Below are positions 1 through 5,986 of a stretch of DNA of 40,162 bases, in pieces. Source of the stretch: a virus; IMG/VR virus record IMGVR_UViG_3300033141_001797, positions 1 through 40,162 of that record; one strand, 5' to 3'. A model generated the notes under the pieces. That model was not told the DNA's origin. It saw only the letters and a program-made list of their open reading frames with translations, and made no database searches. The position numbers were made by a program, and so were the translations under genes. Every line of letters begins with the position of its first letter. Within the stretch, counting starts at the first letter, position 1.

Positions 1-63
1 GTCTCTATATTCAGAATACCGCATAGTGTAATTCTTTTCATACCTGGTTCCGGGGTCTATCGT
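1..63. repeat. Left copy of 63-bp terminal direct repeat
   Basis: Positions 1-63 are identical to 40100-40162. The repeat lies inside an open reading frame that continues across the join, which supports a circular or circularly permuted genome. It may be assembly overlap of a circular molecule and not a physical terminal repeat. Confidence 0.97.
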
Positions 64-240
64 TTCCCGGAATTCGATGCTACGGATGAATGTGCGATTA
101 TTTCCGGGATCATCAATGATTATGTTTTTTGGTGGGGACGGTGGCTGTACTACATTTAGTCCGATGTATGTGCCGCCGAATAAAATAGATACTCCGGCCA
201 TTACTGCAAGGAGTTTCTTTTGGGATTCGTTTATTTTCAT
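1..240 (-). CDS. Membrane-anchored small protein, 5' part (spans genome join)
   Basis: The ATG is at 240 and the frame stays open to base 1. Joined to the bases below 40100 it continues for 19 more codons, including the stop at 40043-40045, giving a 99-aa protein. Residues 8-30 form a hydrophobic segment (LLAVMAGVSILFGGTYIGL), so it is a short membrane or exported protein with a charged C-terminal domain of about 65 residues. Its start overlaps the stop of the preceding small gene (ATGA), suggesting translational coupling. I do not recognise the family. Its continuity through the join is the best evidence that the sequence is circular. Confidence 0.8.
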   Translation of the reverse strand, partial: MKINESQKKLLAVMAGVSILFGGTYIGLNVVQPPSPPKNIIIDDPGNNRTFIRSIEFRETIDPGTRYEKNYTMRYSEYRD

Positions 241-338
241 TTTTGAGTAGGCTGGCATTCCACCAGCGCGACTGCGTTTACAGCTTGGTATCTGGATTTA
301 TCAGGCGTACACCTTCCATTAGCCAACTCAATACTCAT
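237..338 (-). CDS. Possible 33-aa microprotein
   Basis: A short open frame starts at ATG 338 and ends in a TGA overlapping the ATG of the next gene (ATGA at 237-240), a layout seen repeatedly in this genome. The peptide begins MSIELANGRC and has two cysteines. No Shine-Dalgarno is visible before the ATG and nothing identifies a function. The main support is the coupling overlap and its position in a leftward gene series. Confidence 0.45.
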   Translation of the reverse strand: MSIELANGRCTPDKSRYQAVNAVALVECQPTQK

Positions 339-444
339 ATGCGTAAATTGGCAATACTATATGAGTCCCTCTGAGGCTCCAACTGCTAATCATCCTCTTT
401 CTTGCATTAGGGGTCAGGAGACTCCCTATTGTAGCGGAGTGTGA
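339..444. other. Intergenic segment with inverted repeat
   Basis: No credible gene is visible here. An 8-bp inverted repeat (ACTCATAT at 333-340 and ATATGAGT at 359-366) flanks the start region of the 33-aa ORF and may form a hairpin in the transcript. No obvious TATA element or U-tract is present, so transcription from upstream probably reads through. Confidence 0.4.
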
Positions 445-573
445 TTACTTTTCGCCCCCATACAAAATTCCCAATAATACTTCCAATTCCTCTTCACCTT
501 TTTCAAGATCGCTCAAATTCAGGCGATTCCTGGGATCATTGAGTTCTTTGAATGGGTCTATTTTATCTTTCAC
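445..573 (-). CDS. Small acidic hypothetical protein (GTG start)
   Basis: A 42-aa protein. I choose the GTG at 573 over the ATG at 636 because a good Shine-Dalgarno (AGAGGT) lies 5 nt upstream and the overlap with the previous gene shrinks to 11 nt. The C-terminal half is acidic (SDLEKGEEELEVLLGILYGGEK, divided: SDLEKGEEEL then EVLLGILYGGEK). No family is recognised. It belongs to the early cluster that starts at 2280. Confidence 0.6.
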   Translation of the reverse strand: MKDKIDPFKELNDPRNRLNLSDLEKGEEELEVLLGILYGGEK

Positions 574-736
574 GTACGACCTCTGCCATAGTATCTGCTG
601 CCTTGTGTATGGCACTGCATACGTTCTTTGAATCATCCCGCCGGGTTATTGTACCCTCATGCAGTGCCTTTGTATTTGCAGCTATTGCTTCTGTGAGGTT
701 CCGTATTACATCCAATTCATGTTCAGTCAGAGCCAT
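563..736 (-). CDS. Small helical hypothetical protein
   Basis: A 57-aa protein beginning MALTEHELDVIRNLTEAIAA, predicted mostly helical. Three consecutive ATG codons occur at 742, 739 and 736; the last is preferred because AGGTG at 743-747 gives it a 6-nt spacing. The start overlaps the preceding coiled-coil gene by 14 nt. The function is unknown; it resembles the small helical proteins common in phage early operons. Confidence 0.6.
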   Translation of the reverse strand: MALTEHELDVIRNLTEAIAANTKALHEGTITRRDDSKNVCSAIHKAADTMAEVVRER

Positions 737-1169
737 CATCATCACCTTCTATCTTTATGTTTTTTGGAATTGTCGCAGTTATATCAATTTCATCCCATAC
801 AAAATTAAGATCAAGTACCCTGGCAATTTTCTTGAATATTTTATCATCCAATTTCAAAGCGATCCCGTGTTTTTCGGCCCACGTAAATGCAGTATCATTA
901 CTATACGTCATAGTTTTTACTACACGAATTTCAACGCCGCCATATAATTTTTTATTTTTTTCTGTATTTTGACTATATTCTTTTGTTGCAATTACTCTCA
1001 ATTCATCTTCCGCGGAATTCAAAATATCCTTAATATCCGTAATACGTGAAATCTTATCCTCATGCGTTTTTTCAAACTCTGATAATAACTTTTTGTATTC
1101 TGTATCAACCGTATTTAATTCGTTGCGTATGGATGCAACGACCTGTAATTGTTTTTTTATTTCATTCAT
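723..1169 (-). CDS. Coiled-coil early protein, Gam/Gp157-like layout
   Basis: A 148-aa protein with a strong Shine-Dalgarno (GAGGTG, 4 nt from the ATG). Residues 1-65 form a charged coiled coil. A globular part follows with GGVEIRVVKTMTY, then WAEKHGIALKLDDKIFKKIA, and an acidic tail ending DDDGSD. A long coiled coil followed by a small strand-rich module is the layout of phage Gam and Gp157 proteins, which protect DNA ends or counter host nucleases. This is a resemblance in architecture only, so the function is inferred. Confidence 0.6.
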   Translation of the reverse strand: MNEIKKQLQVVASIRNELNTVDTEYKKLLSEFEKTHEDKISRITDIKDILNSAEDELRVIATKEYSQNTEKNKKLYGGVEIRVVKTMTYSNDTAFTWAEKHGIALKLDDKIFKKIARVLDLNFVWDEIDITATIPKNIKIEGDDDGSD

Positions 1170-1172
1170 TTT

Positions 1173-1466
1173 TCACCTCATTTCTATTGCCTGCCCGCGT
1201 GCGATATATGCACATATTTCTTGGTCTGATGGAATTTTTGAAACAAGAACAGAATTCCCGCCCGGGTGTGTTTTTTCATGATCTACTTTGGCGGCTTCCG
1301 CAGAAGACACCCCCACACCATACGCCACATAATCAAGACAAACCCTGCACCATGCGTAATGCTCCCCGGATTTTTGATTTTCCTGTTTGAAATCGCGCAG
1401 GCATATACCGCTACAAAAGGGCATATTACTGTGTGTTTTCTTTCCGCATTGTTTACAAGTACTCAT
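1173..1466 (-). CDS. Zinc-finger protein with several CxxC pairs
   Basis: A 97-aa protein. The N-terminus has CKQCGKK (C4, C7) and a second pair in FCSGIC, the pattern of a treble-clef or zinc-ribbon knuckle. A further CRVC pair and a downstream HEKTH suggest a second metal site. It lies 3 nt upstream of the coiled-coil gene and just after the OB-fold candidate, so it is co-transcribed with them. Nucleic-acid or protein binding is likely but untested. Confidence 0.65.
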   Translation of the reverse strand: MSTCKQCGKKTHSNMPFCSGICLRDFKQENQKSGEHYAWCRVCLDYVAYGVGVSSAEAAKVDHEKTHPGGNSVLVSKIPSDQEICAYIARGQAIEMR

Positions 1467-1467
1467 T

Positions 1468-1965
1468 TTATCTCGGACACTCCCGCAGAATTTTCATGAA
1501 CATTTGATTATTTATCTTCTTATTCAGCTCAATAAACATGCTATTCACCATCGCACATTCACCATTAATCTCCGGCTCATGACCTATAATGGCAGTTACC
1601 TTTTCCCGGCATCGGCGCATATTGTAGTCTATCCCCTGGAGAATCAGATCTACTTCTGGAATATCCGATCCCTTATCAAAATCTTTCTGCGGTGCTAATG
1701 TCGCATTCTTCGCAGGCTGTGATTTTGCTTTCTCTGTCCCCGGAATCACAATTATATTTTTTATATTGTTGAATCCATTCGCTTCGAATTCGATCAATAT
1801 ATCTTCTTGTTTTTCTTTTGCCGCCGCCACATCATCGGGCACTTTTCCGAATTTCGAGTATTCAACTCCGTCCATTAGAATATAATATTTATCTTTAATT
1901 CCAAACTTTGTTTTTGCTTCGCCCGTCCAGAGTTTCTGGATTTTTCCTTTTATTTTTTCAGTCAT
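1468..1965 (-). CDS. Possible OB-fold nucleic-acid-binding protein
   Basis: A 165-aa protein. Residues 1-75 alternate short strands (KIKGKIQKLWTG, YYILMDGVEYSKFG, DILIEFEANGFNNIKNI) in a pattern reminiscent of OB-fold domains of single-stranded DNA-binding proteins. A Lys/Pro/Ala-rich linker follows, then a helical C-terminal domain from about residue 100 containing two cysteines. The start has the leader AAAAAAAGGTGCAACA before ATG, nearly identical to those at 2280 and 38437. An SSB-like role fits the early position, but no decisive motif is visible. Confidence 0.55.
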   Translation of the reverse strand: MTEKIKGKIQKLWTGEAKTKFGIKDKYYILMDGVEYSKFGKVPDDVAAAKEKQEDILIEFEANGFNNIKNIIVIPGTEKAKSQPAKNATLAPQKDFDKGSDIPEVDLILQGIDYNMRRCREKVTAIIGHEPEINGECAMVNSMFIELNKKINNQMFMKILRECPR

Positions 1966-1998
1966 TGTTGCACCTTTTTTTTAGTTTTTTTATATTTA

Positions 1999-2280
1999 TC
2001 AAAATCCTAATTTTTCGCCATCATCTTCAAGAGATGTCCTAATTTTTTCAGCATTCTCTCTTGGATGTGCGTATGTCATTTCAAGAAGCATATCAAATTC
2101 TTCTTGGGTTCGTATTCCCCCTAATTGGGCTTTCTTTATTTCTTTGAGAGAGAGGATTTTTCCAGTATACTCCCGATCATCTTTTTCGAGCATACTATCT
2201 ATATCCTGTCCATCTTTTTCAAATTCTCTCATTGCACATCCAACTGCATTTTTTCCATATGGGTAATCTTTATTTGTCAT
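1999..2280 (-). CDS. Hypothetical early protein, first gene behind promoter element
   Basis: A 93-aa acidic protein starting MTNKDYPYGKNAVGCAMREF, with Asp/Glu-rich middle and C-terminal parts. AGGTG lies 5 nt upstream of the ATG. It is the first gene downstream of the repeated promoter element at 2311-2346, so it is probably expressed early and strongly. I do not recognise a family. Confidence 0.65.
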   Translation of the reverse strand: MTNKDYPYGKNAVGCAMREFEKDGQDIDSMLEKDDREYTGKILSLKEIKKAQLGGIRTQEEFDMLLEMTYAHPRENAEKIRTSLEDDGEKLGF

Positions 2281-2310
2281 AGTTGCACCTTTTTTTGTAT
2301 GTTTTTTTGT

Positions 2311-2346
2311 CTATATACTTATATAGTCATACAAGTATATATACTA
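2311..2346 (-). promoter_or_regulatory. Repeated early promoter/operator element, copy A
   Basis: A 36-bp sequence identical to 35744-35779 and, over 35 bp, to 38468-38502. Read on the minus strand it starts with a perfect 12-bp palindrome AGTATATATACT, continues TTGTATGA, and ends in the TATA-like CTATATAAG. The shared 20-mer begins 45 nt upstream of the ATG at 2280. The spacing fits an archaeal TATA box with an upstream regulator site; this is inference from position and conservation. Confidence 0.75.
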
Positions 2347-2354
2347 ATAGGTTT

Positions 2355-2636
2355 TTATTCAGAATTCAAGAAAATCCATGAAAGAAAAGAATACCTGCAG
2401 GAAACATCGACAATACAAGTATACTCCATATCACGCAACCTACGCCGCCCAATAAATTTAATATCAATCGGGATTTCCTTAATGATTATAAAATGATCCC
2501 GGATAAATAAAAGAAAAGTAGGATGCCATATTTTACGTACCCGGCTTCTGACATATTCTTCCTTTTCATCATGTTCAGGCTTCAGTATTTCGTCGCTGCT
2601 TTTTTGTGCCGCACTTTGGGATTTTTTAGATTTCAT
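2355..2636 (-). CDS. Hypothetical basic protein, ATGA-coupled
   Basis: A 93-aa protein whose ATG overlaps the stop of the methyltransferase gene (2633-2636). The first 30 residues are charged and Ser/Lys-rich; the rest mixes aromatic and basic residues (HPTFLLFIRDHFIIIKEIP). It ends 9 bp before promoter element A, so it closes the transcription unit starting at 4792. No family is recognised. Confidence 0.5.
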   Translation of the reverse strand: MKSKKSQSAAQKSSDEILKPEHDEKEEYVRSRVRKIWHPTFLLFIRDHFIIIKEIPIDIKFIGRRRLRDMEYTCIVDVSCRYSFLSWIFLNSE

Positions 2637-3073
2637 TTTGAAATTGGTTGAGTAACTCGATCAAATATCTGCAGAAAAGAAAACGACATGCGATTATCTT
2701 CAAGAATCACATAATGTTTTTTCCAAATCCTATAATTTATTTTGATATTGAATTTCGGTGATTTATAGATTATACGTTTCCGTGCCAACCGTGCCGCTTC
2801 ATAGAGCCATCCAAGTCCTATTCTTGAATCATTGTAGAATGGAAATGGCGGATCACATACGATAGTATCAAATGAGAGATGCTTGAATGGTGGATTATGC
2901 AAATCTGCAATTACATCCGGCCGCATTTCGGAGTATATATCCGCTCGGATATTCCCAAATCTGGAGGCGCCGCAGGGAAAATTCAAGGTTTCTCCAATAC
3001 AGAGACTCCTTATTTTTTTCTCAATTCCTTTTCCAACGTACCACTCTGGACGGAATAGATATGTTTTTGGCAT
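2633..3073 (-). CDS. Small DNA methyltransferase-like protein (DPPF motif)
   Basis: A 146-aa SAM-dependent methyltransferase-like protein. A possible SAM-binding segment is LNFPCGASRFGNIRADIY, and the catalytic-type motif is TIVCDPPFPFY, with DPPF as motif IV of DNA adenine or N4-cytosine methyltransferases. At 146 aa it is shorter than typical free-standing enzymes and shows no target-recognition domain. It could modify viral DNA against host restriction. It overlaps the zinc-ribbon gene upstream by 64 nt and is coupled to the gene downstream. rRNA or protein methylation cannot be excluded. Confidence 0.7.
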   Translation of the reverse strand: MPKTYLFRPEWYVGKGIEKKIRSLCIGETLNFPCGASRFGNIRADIYSEMRPDVIADLHNPPFKHLSFDTIVCDPPFPFYNDSRIGLGWLYEAARLARKRIIYKSPKFNIKINYRIWKKHYVILEDNRMSFSFLQIFDRVTQPISK

Positions 3074-3333
3074 TTTATAATATTATTTTTTCGAATTCTC
3101 ATACATATTTCCGCCGCCTTATGCGGATCATCACCGCCCCAATAATGATACACGTTCCATCTATGCCGTGCCCGCAATACTGCCGAATACCCGCAGGATG
3201 TGCACTTCATTGATTTTGTGGCGGATGTTGTCTGGATCAATCCACATCCAGGGCATTTTATAACGTTGTATTTCGGGAGTTTTTTGCCCTTGGATTGGTT
3301 CATGGCCTGCTCCATGAATGATTCATTTTTCAT
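3010..3333 (-). CDS. Zinc-ribbon protein
   Basis: A 107-aa protein with one zinc ribbon: CPGCGLIQ at about residues 28-35 and CTSCGYS about 16 residues later. This CxxCG-x(n)-CxxCG arrangement is typical of small archaeal nucleic-acid-binding or adaptor proteins. The C-terminal part is basic. The last 64 nt overlap the methyltransferase gene in another frame, which is long but leaves both frames with convincing motifs. The ATG overlaps the TGA of the upstream 58-aa gene. Confidence 0.65.
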   Translation of the reverse strand: MKNESFMEQAMNQSKGKKLPKYNVIKCPGCGLIQTTSATKSMKCTSCGYSAVLRARHRWNVYHYWGGDDPHKAAEICMRIRKNNIIKCQKHIYSVQSGTLEKELRKK

Positions 3334-3506
3334 GCTTTGCTATACCGAACCCAATCAATATGCTCAAACCTTCCATCTAATTGTCTAATAAATTCCTCAC
3401 CGGACGCACTAAGCCATATTCTATATTCAATTCCTTCGTATGTTTTAGTTTTTTCGGTCGGGGTGTATTTGCATTCTGGGTCGTATTTTGGAATTATTGT
3501 TGTCAT
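3330..3506 (-). CDS. 58-aa hypothetical protein
   Basis: A short frame starting MTTIIPKYDPECKYTPTEKT, with Trp/Tyr in its second half (YRIWLSASGEEF). It fills the gap between the ribbon-helix-helix candidate and the zinc-ribbon gene exactly, and its TGA overlaps the next ATG (3330-3333). That tight packing supports it as a real gene. No function is recognised. Confidence 0.6.
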   Translation of the reverse strand: MTTIIPKYDPECKYTPTEKTKTYEGIEYRIWLSASGEEFIRQLDGRFEHIDWVRYSKA

Positions 3507-3509
3507 TTT

Positions 3510-3950
3510 TCAATTTTTGATTAGTTTCTCGAATTTATTTTTATATTCCATAAACGTTAATTTTTTATTTAATTTTCCATTCAATAATTTTTGTCGAAAA
3601 TTGATCACACGATTAAAATCTTCTAATGACATCGCACTAATGGCCGCATCTTCCTTCGCAATCAAATCATTATCCCACATAATTTTATCAGATTTTGATT
3701 CAGCCACTACTATTTTTTGAACTCCTATATCATCAAGCTCCTTTTTTATGTCTTCTAATTCTGCGGTTTTGATCTCTGCCATTCGCTGAAGCCTGAATTT
3801 TTTCAGGTCTGTTTTTTCAGTGGCTCCGAGTGCTTCGCGAAGTGCCGCATCGAAAATCTTGGATAATACAAGTCGCTCCTCTTTTGCGAGTTGCAGTAGT
3901 TCAGGATCAACGCTTAGGGTTGTGTGGGCTTTTGCCATCATTCGGCGCAT
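3510..3950 (-). CDS. Possible ribbon-helix-helix DNA-binding protein
   Basis: A 146-aa protein (142 aa if the ATG at 3938 is used). The N-terminus AHTTLSVDPELLQLAKEERL followed by LSKIFDAALREAL has the strand-helix-helix pattern of antitoxin or repressor ribbon-helix-helix domains. The remainder is a helical coiled-coil-rich region. No toxin partner is obvious next to it. As an early DNA-binding protein it is a candidate regulator of the repeated promoter element, but that is speculation. Confidence 0.6.
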   Translation of the reverse strand: MRRMMAKAHTTLSVDPELLQLAKEERLVLSKIFDAALREALGATEKTDLKKFRLQRMAEIKTAELEDIKKELDDIGVQKIVVAESKSDKIMWDNDLIAKEDAAISAMSLEDFNRVINFRQKLLNGKLNKKLTFMEYKNKFEKLIKN

Positions 3951-4197
3951 CTAATTTTTTTGATCTCCATAATGTCCGGGTATTCCCGCCAGTAAGTTTT
4001 ATGCATGTTACGGATCCATCAGATTCTAATTCTTTCAGGTAATTCATGGCGGTTCTCCAGTTTATTCCGAATTCAAGTGATACATGGCTTGGGTTTACTA
4101 TTCCACGTTCATCCACGAATATTTTAATCCTTTCTTTGTTTATTTTCCGTTCGCCTTTTTTCATTTTCAATGACTTTTCCAAGTAATATTTCACCAT
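3907..4197 (-). CDS. Winged-helix DNA-binding protein
   Basis: A 96-aa protein containing VDERGIVNPSHVSLEFGINW followed by RTAMNYLKELESDGSV, a clear helix-turn-helix with wing as in archaeal winged-helix regulators. The C-terminus is basic. An alternative start is the internal ATG at 4164. It overlaps the hexapeptide-repeat gene upstream and the ribbon-helix-helix candidate downstream, forming a small regulatory cluster. It is the strongest regulator candidate in the early region. A similar module occurs in the gene at 34827-35111. Confidence 0.7.
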   Translation of the reverse strand: MVKYYLEKSLKMKKGERKINKERIKIFVDERGIVNPSHVSLEFGINWRTAMNYLKELESDGSVTCIKLTGGNTRTLWRSKKLDAPNDGKSPHNPKR

Positions 4198-4792
4198 TCT
4201 TTATCGTTGCATGAATTTCTTGAATTTTTTTGACGTCAAATCCAACACAAATTCTCGAGCAAGATATAAATTTTGCTTTTATAATTCCATTGAATCGTGT
4301 GAGGATTCCATCGCCTGCTTCGATTCCATAGCCTGCTTCGATTCCATAGCATGCTTCGATTCCAGAGCCTGCTTCGATTCCACAGCCTGCTTCGATTCCA
4401 GAGCCTGCTTTGATTCCACCGCCTGCTTCGATTCCACAGCCTGCTTTGATTCCACAGCCTGCTTTGATTCCACAGCCTGCTTCGATTCCATAGCCTGCTT
4501 TGATTCCATGGCCTGCTTCGATTCCATAGCCTGCTTCGATTCCATAGCCTGCTTCGATTCCATAGCCTGCTTCGATTCCATGGCCTGCTTCGATTCCATG
4601 GCCTGCTTCGATTCCATAGCCTGCTTCGATTCCAGAGCCTACTTTGATTTTGATGTATCCCAAAACTGCAATTGATTTTTTCACGATAATTAGTCCCAAT
4701 CCTCCATCAATTTCAACATTCCCATCATATATGATTTCTTCTATTCTATTTTTTGAATCTAAATCCTTTTTCATAATTTTTTTAGTTTTCAT
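4124..4792 (-). CDS. Hexapeptide-repeat (beta-helix type) protein
   Basis: A 222-aa protein. Residues 54-161 are 18 tandem copies of G-I-(E/K)-A-G-x, where x is Y, H, C, S, G or D. Such regular short repeats usually fold as a parallel beta-helix or solenoid. The flanking N-terminal 53 residues and C-terminal 60 residues are non-repetitive. Similar Gly-Ile-x-Ala-Gly arrays occur in other phage and archaeal proteins from memory, without a known function. The gene lies directly behind promoter copy B. The first ATG (4792) lies near an AT-rich TATA-like stretch, so the mRNA may have a very short leader. Confidence 0.75.
   Translation of the reverse strand: MKTKKIMKKDLDSKNRIEEIIYDGNVEIDGGLGLIIVKKSIAVLGYIKIKVGSGIEAGYGIEAGHGIEAGHGIEAGYGIEAGYGIEAGYGIEAGHGIKAGYGIEAGCGIKAGCGIKAGCGIEAGGGIKAGSGIEAGCGIEAGSGIEACYGIEAGYGIEAGDGILTRFNGIIKAKFISCSRICVGFDVKKIQEIHATIKNGEILLGKVIENEKRRTENKQRKD
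4310..4633 (-). repeat. 18-bp tandem repeat, 18 copies, inside a CDS
   Basis: Eighteen in-phase copies of an 18-bp unit (plus strand ATTCCATAGCCTGCTTCG with variants). Because 18 is a multiple of three, several other frames are also open here, producing spurious frames on both strands. Changes between copies are mainly at the E/K and last codon. Copy-number change would not shift the frame. Confidence 0.95.
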
Positions 4793-4835
4793 TTTTTAAA
4801 AATATAGTATATATTTTTGTACTATATGAACATAT

Positions 4836-4856
4836 GTCATACAAGTATATATACTA
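4836..4856 (-). promoter_or_regulatory. Repeated early promoter element, divergent copy B
   Basis: This copy keeps the 20-mer AGTATATATACTTGTATGAC (minus strand) but diverges afterwards, having CATATG in place of the CTATATAAG TATA-like part. The 20-mer begins 43 nt upstream of the ATG at 4792, close to the 41-45 nt seen for the other three copies. Constant spacing despite divergence supports a regulatory role. Confidence 0.65.
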
Positions 4857-4930
4857 CAATAATAGATGAATAAAATAACTTCGTTTTAGAAAAAATATAT
4901 TCTATAAAGTAGATATATTAAAAGCGTATG

Positions 4931-4963
4931 TACTACATACTATGTAGTATGTACTATGTAGTA
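4931..4963. repeat. Inverted plus direct repeat TACTACATA/TATGTAGTA
   Basis: TACTACATA (4931-4939) and TATGTAGTA (4941-4949) form a perfect 9-bp inverted repeat with one base between them. TATGTAGTA recurs at 4955-4963. It could be a protein-binding site or cruciform in the intergenic control region. Confidence 0.85.
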
Positions 4964-5016
4964 TATGCCAGAATCAATATAGAAACGTGCAAAAACCGCC
5001 CTGCTAACAGGCAACA

Positions 5017-5051
<35 letters not shown>

Positions 5052-5120
5052 TAATGTATGTATGTATGTATATGTATGTATGTACGATTTTTGCTTTGGG
5101 ATAGATATAGATTTTGCCCT

Positions 5121-5152
5121 GGCAAAAATAAATTAAAAAGAAAAAAAGAAGT
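5121..5152 (-). terminator. U-rich terminator after the late block
   Basis: On the minus strand, just past the stop of the last late gene (5165), the transcript runs CTTCTTTTTTTCTTTTTAA and then TTTATTTTTG. U-rich tracts without a required hairpin are the archaeal termination signal. This would end the long late transcript. Confidence 0.7.
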
Positions 5153-5164
5153 CACCCGGAAAAA

Positions 5165-5518
5165 TCAGAAAATACTAATCTTGATTTTTGCTATTTCCTC
5201 ACCAAGATCACATATTGCATTACATATCCTTCTTGTTGAAGTGCATATCAAGTCTAATCTCTCTGTCTGCGCCTCTATTGCTTCGGCTTGCCTATTTGTA
5301 GCCTTCACCACATCAACCATAACCGCCGCCTGATCGAGGAAATATGTAGCAGTTCCCTTATTATATCGGATATACTTATCCCATACTGCCTTCGCCTCCG
5401 GGTTTTTCCATGCGAACTGCTTCTTTCCGTTCGACCCCTCTTCCAGGTACATATCAGGAATCCCATCATCATTGAAATCTCTATCCTTCAAGCTATCTAC
5501 TATCTGTATTTTTTCCAT
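5165..5518 (-). CDS. Hypothetical protein with Ca-binding-like loop
   Basis: A 117-aa protein, last gene of the late block. RDFNDDGIPDMYLEEG near residues 13-28 resembles the D-x-N-D-D-G calcium-binding loops of dockerin or EF-hand type. A helical segment of about 50 residues follows, with heptad-like spacing and paired cysteines (DLICTSTRRICNAICDLG). It overlaps the 47-aa membrane peptide gene by 26 nt. It lies next to membrane proteins, so a virion tip or lysis-related accessory role is possible but unproven. Confidence 0.6.
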   Translation of the reverse strand: MEKIQIVDSLKDRDFNDDGIPDMYLEEGSNGKKQFAWKNPEAKAVWDKYIRYNKGTATYFLDQAAVMVDVVKATNRQAEAIEAQTERLDLICTSTRRICNAICDLGEEIAKIKISIF

Positions 5519-5636
5519 TTTTCGTTATAAATTCGTATATATCTGTCAATACTGCGACTATGAGAAAGAATATGAATCCTACTATAAATAATATTGATCC
5601 GAGAGTTATTTCTATTATTCTCTTTATAATTTTCAT
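5493..5636 (-). CDS. 47-aa single-pass membrane peptide
   Basis: The peptide starts MKIIKRIIEITLGSILFIVG and has one transmembrane segment (about residues 10-32) preceded by basic residues. Its ATG overlaps the TGA of the upstream membrane gene (ATGA at 5633-5636), indicating coupling. Size, topology and position after the tail genes fit a holin-like protein. No enzyme for envelope lysis is recognised nearby. Confidence 0.65.
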   Translation of the reverse strand: MKIIKRIIEITLGSILFIVGFIFFLIVAVLTDIYEFITKNGKNTDSR

Positions 5637-5986
5637 TTGTTTTTGATGAACGGTTGTATAACTTCTGCCCCATCTGGACGTATTCCGTGTATTTTAGGTT
5701 CAGGATATTTTATGCTATTTGTTGGTATTTCGTCTGAATCATTATATGTGCGTATTTTCATTTCAAAAATAATCGAATTCATTATTCCATATACTGCAGG
5801 TAGAAACATAAAAACCATCAAAAATATTTCAAAAACAAATTCTCCCTGGGAATTATAATCAAGCCAGTTTATTCTATCGTTTGTAAATAGTGCGAGTCCT
5901 GTAATATATGTAAGAACTACAACGCACATGAGCGAGTGGCCGAGGCCGATAATTTTAAGCCAGTTTATTTTTATTATGTTTTTCAT
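5633..5986 (-). CDS. Two-pass membrane protein, holin-like candidate
   Basis: A 117-aa protein with two hydrophobic segments, about residues 13-33 (GLGHSLMCVVVLTYITGLAL) and about 51-72 (FEIFLMVFMFLPAVYGIMNS), then a hydrophilic C-terminal tail. Its start overlaps the stop of the tail hub gene and its stop overlaps the 47-aa peptide gene. Tail-distal membrane proteins in such positions are often holins or superinfection-exclusion proteins; the sequence does not decide between them. Confidence 0.6.
   Translation of the reverse strand: MKNIIKINWLKIIGLGHSLMCVVVLTYITGLALFTNDRINWLDYNSQGEFVFEIFLMVFMFLPAVYGIMNSIIFEMKIRTYNDSDEIPTNSIKYPEPKIHGIRPDGAEVIQPFIKNK

Noticed and set aside
3510-4197. Toxin-antitoxin module
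   Set aside because: A ribbon-helix-helix candidate is present, but no adjacent protein resembles a known toxin.
4211-4675. Long plus-strand and alternative minus-strand frames over the 18-bp repeats
   Set aside because: A repeat unit of 18 bases keeps several frames open. The chosen frame has non-repetitive flanks, a promoter element in place and a stop overlapping the next gene.
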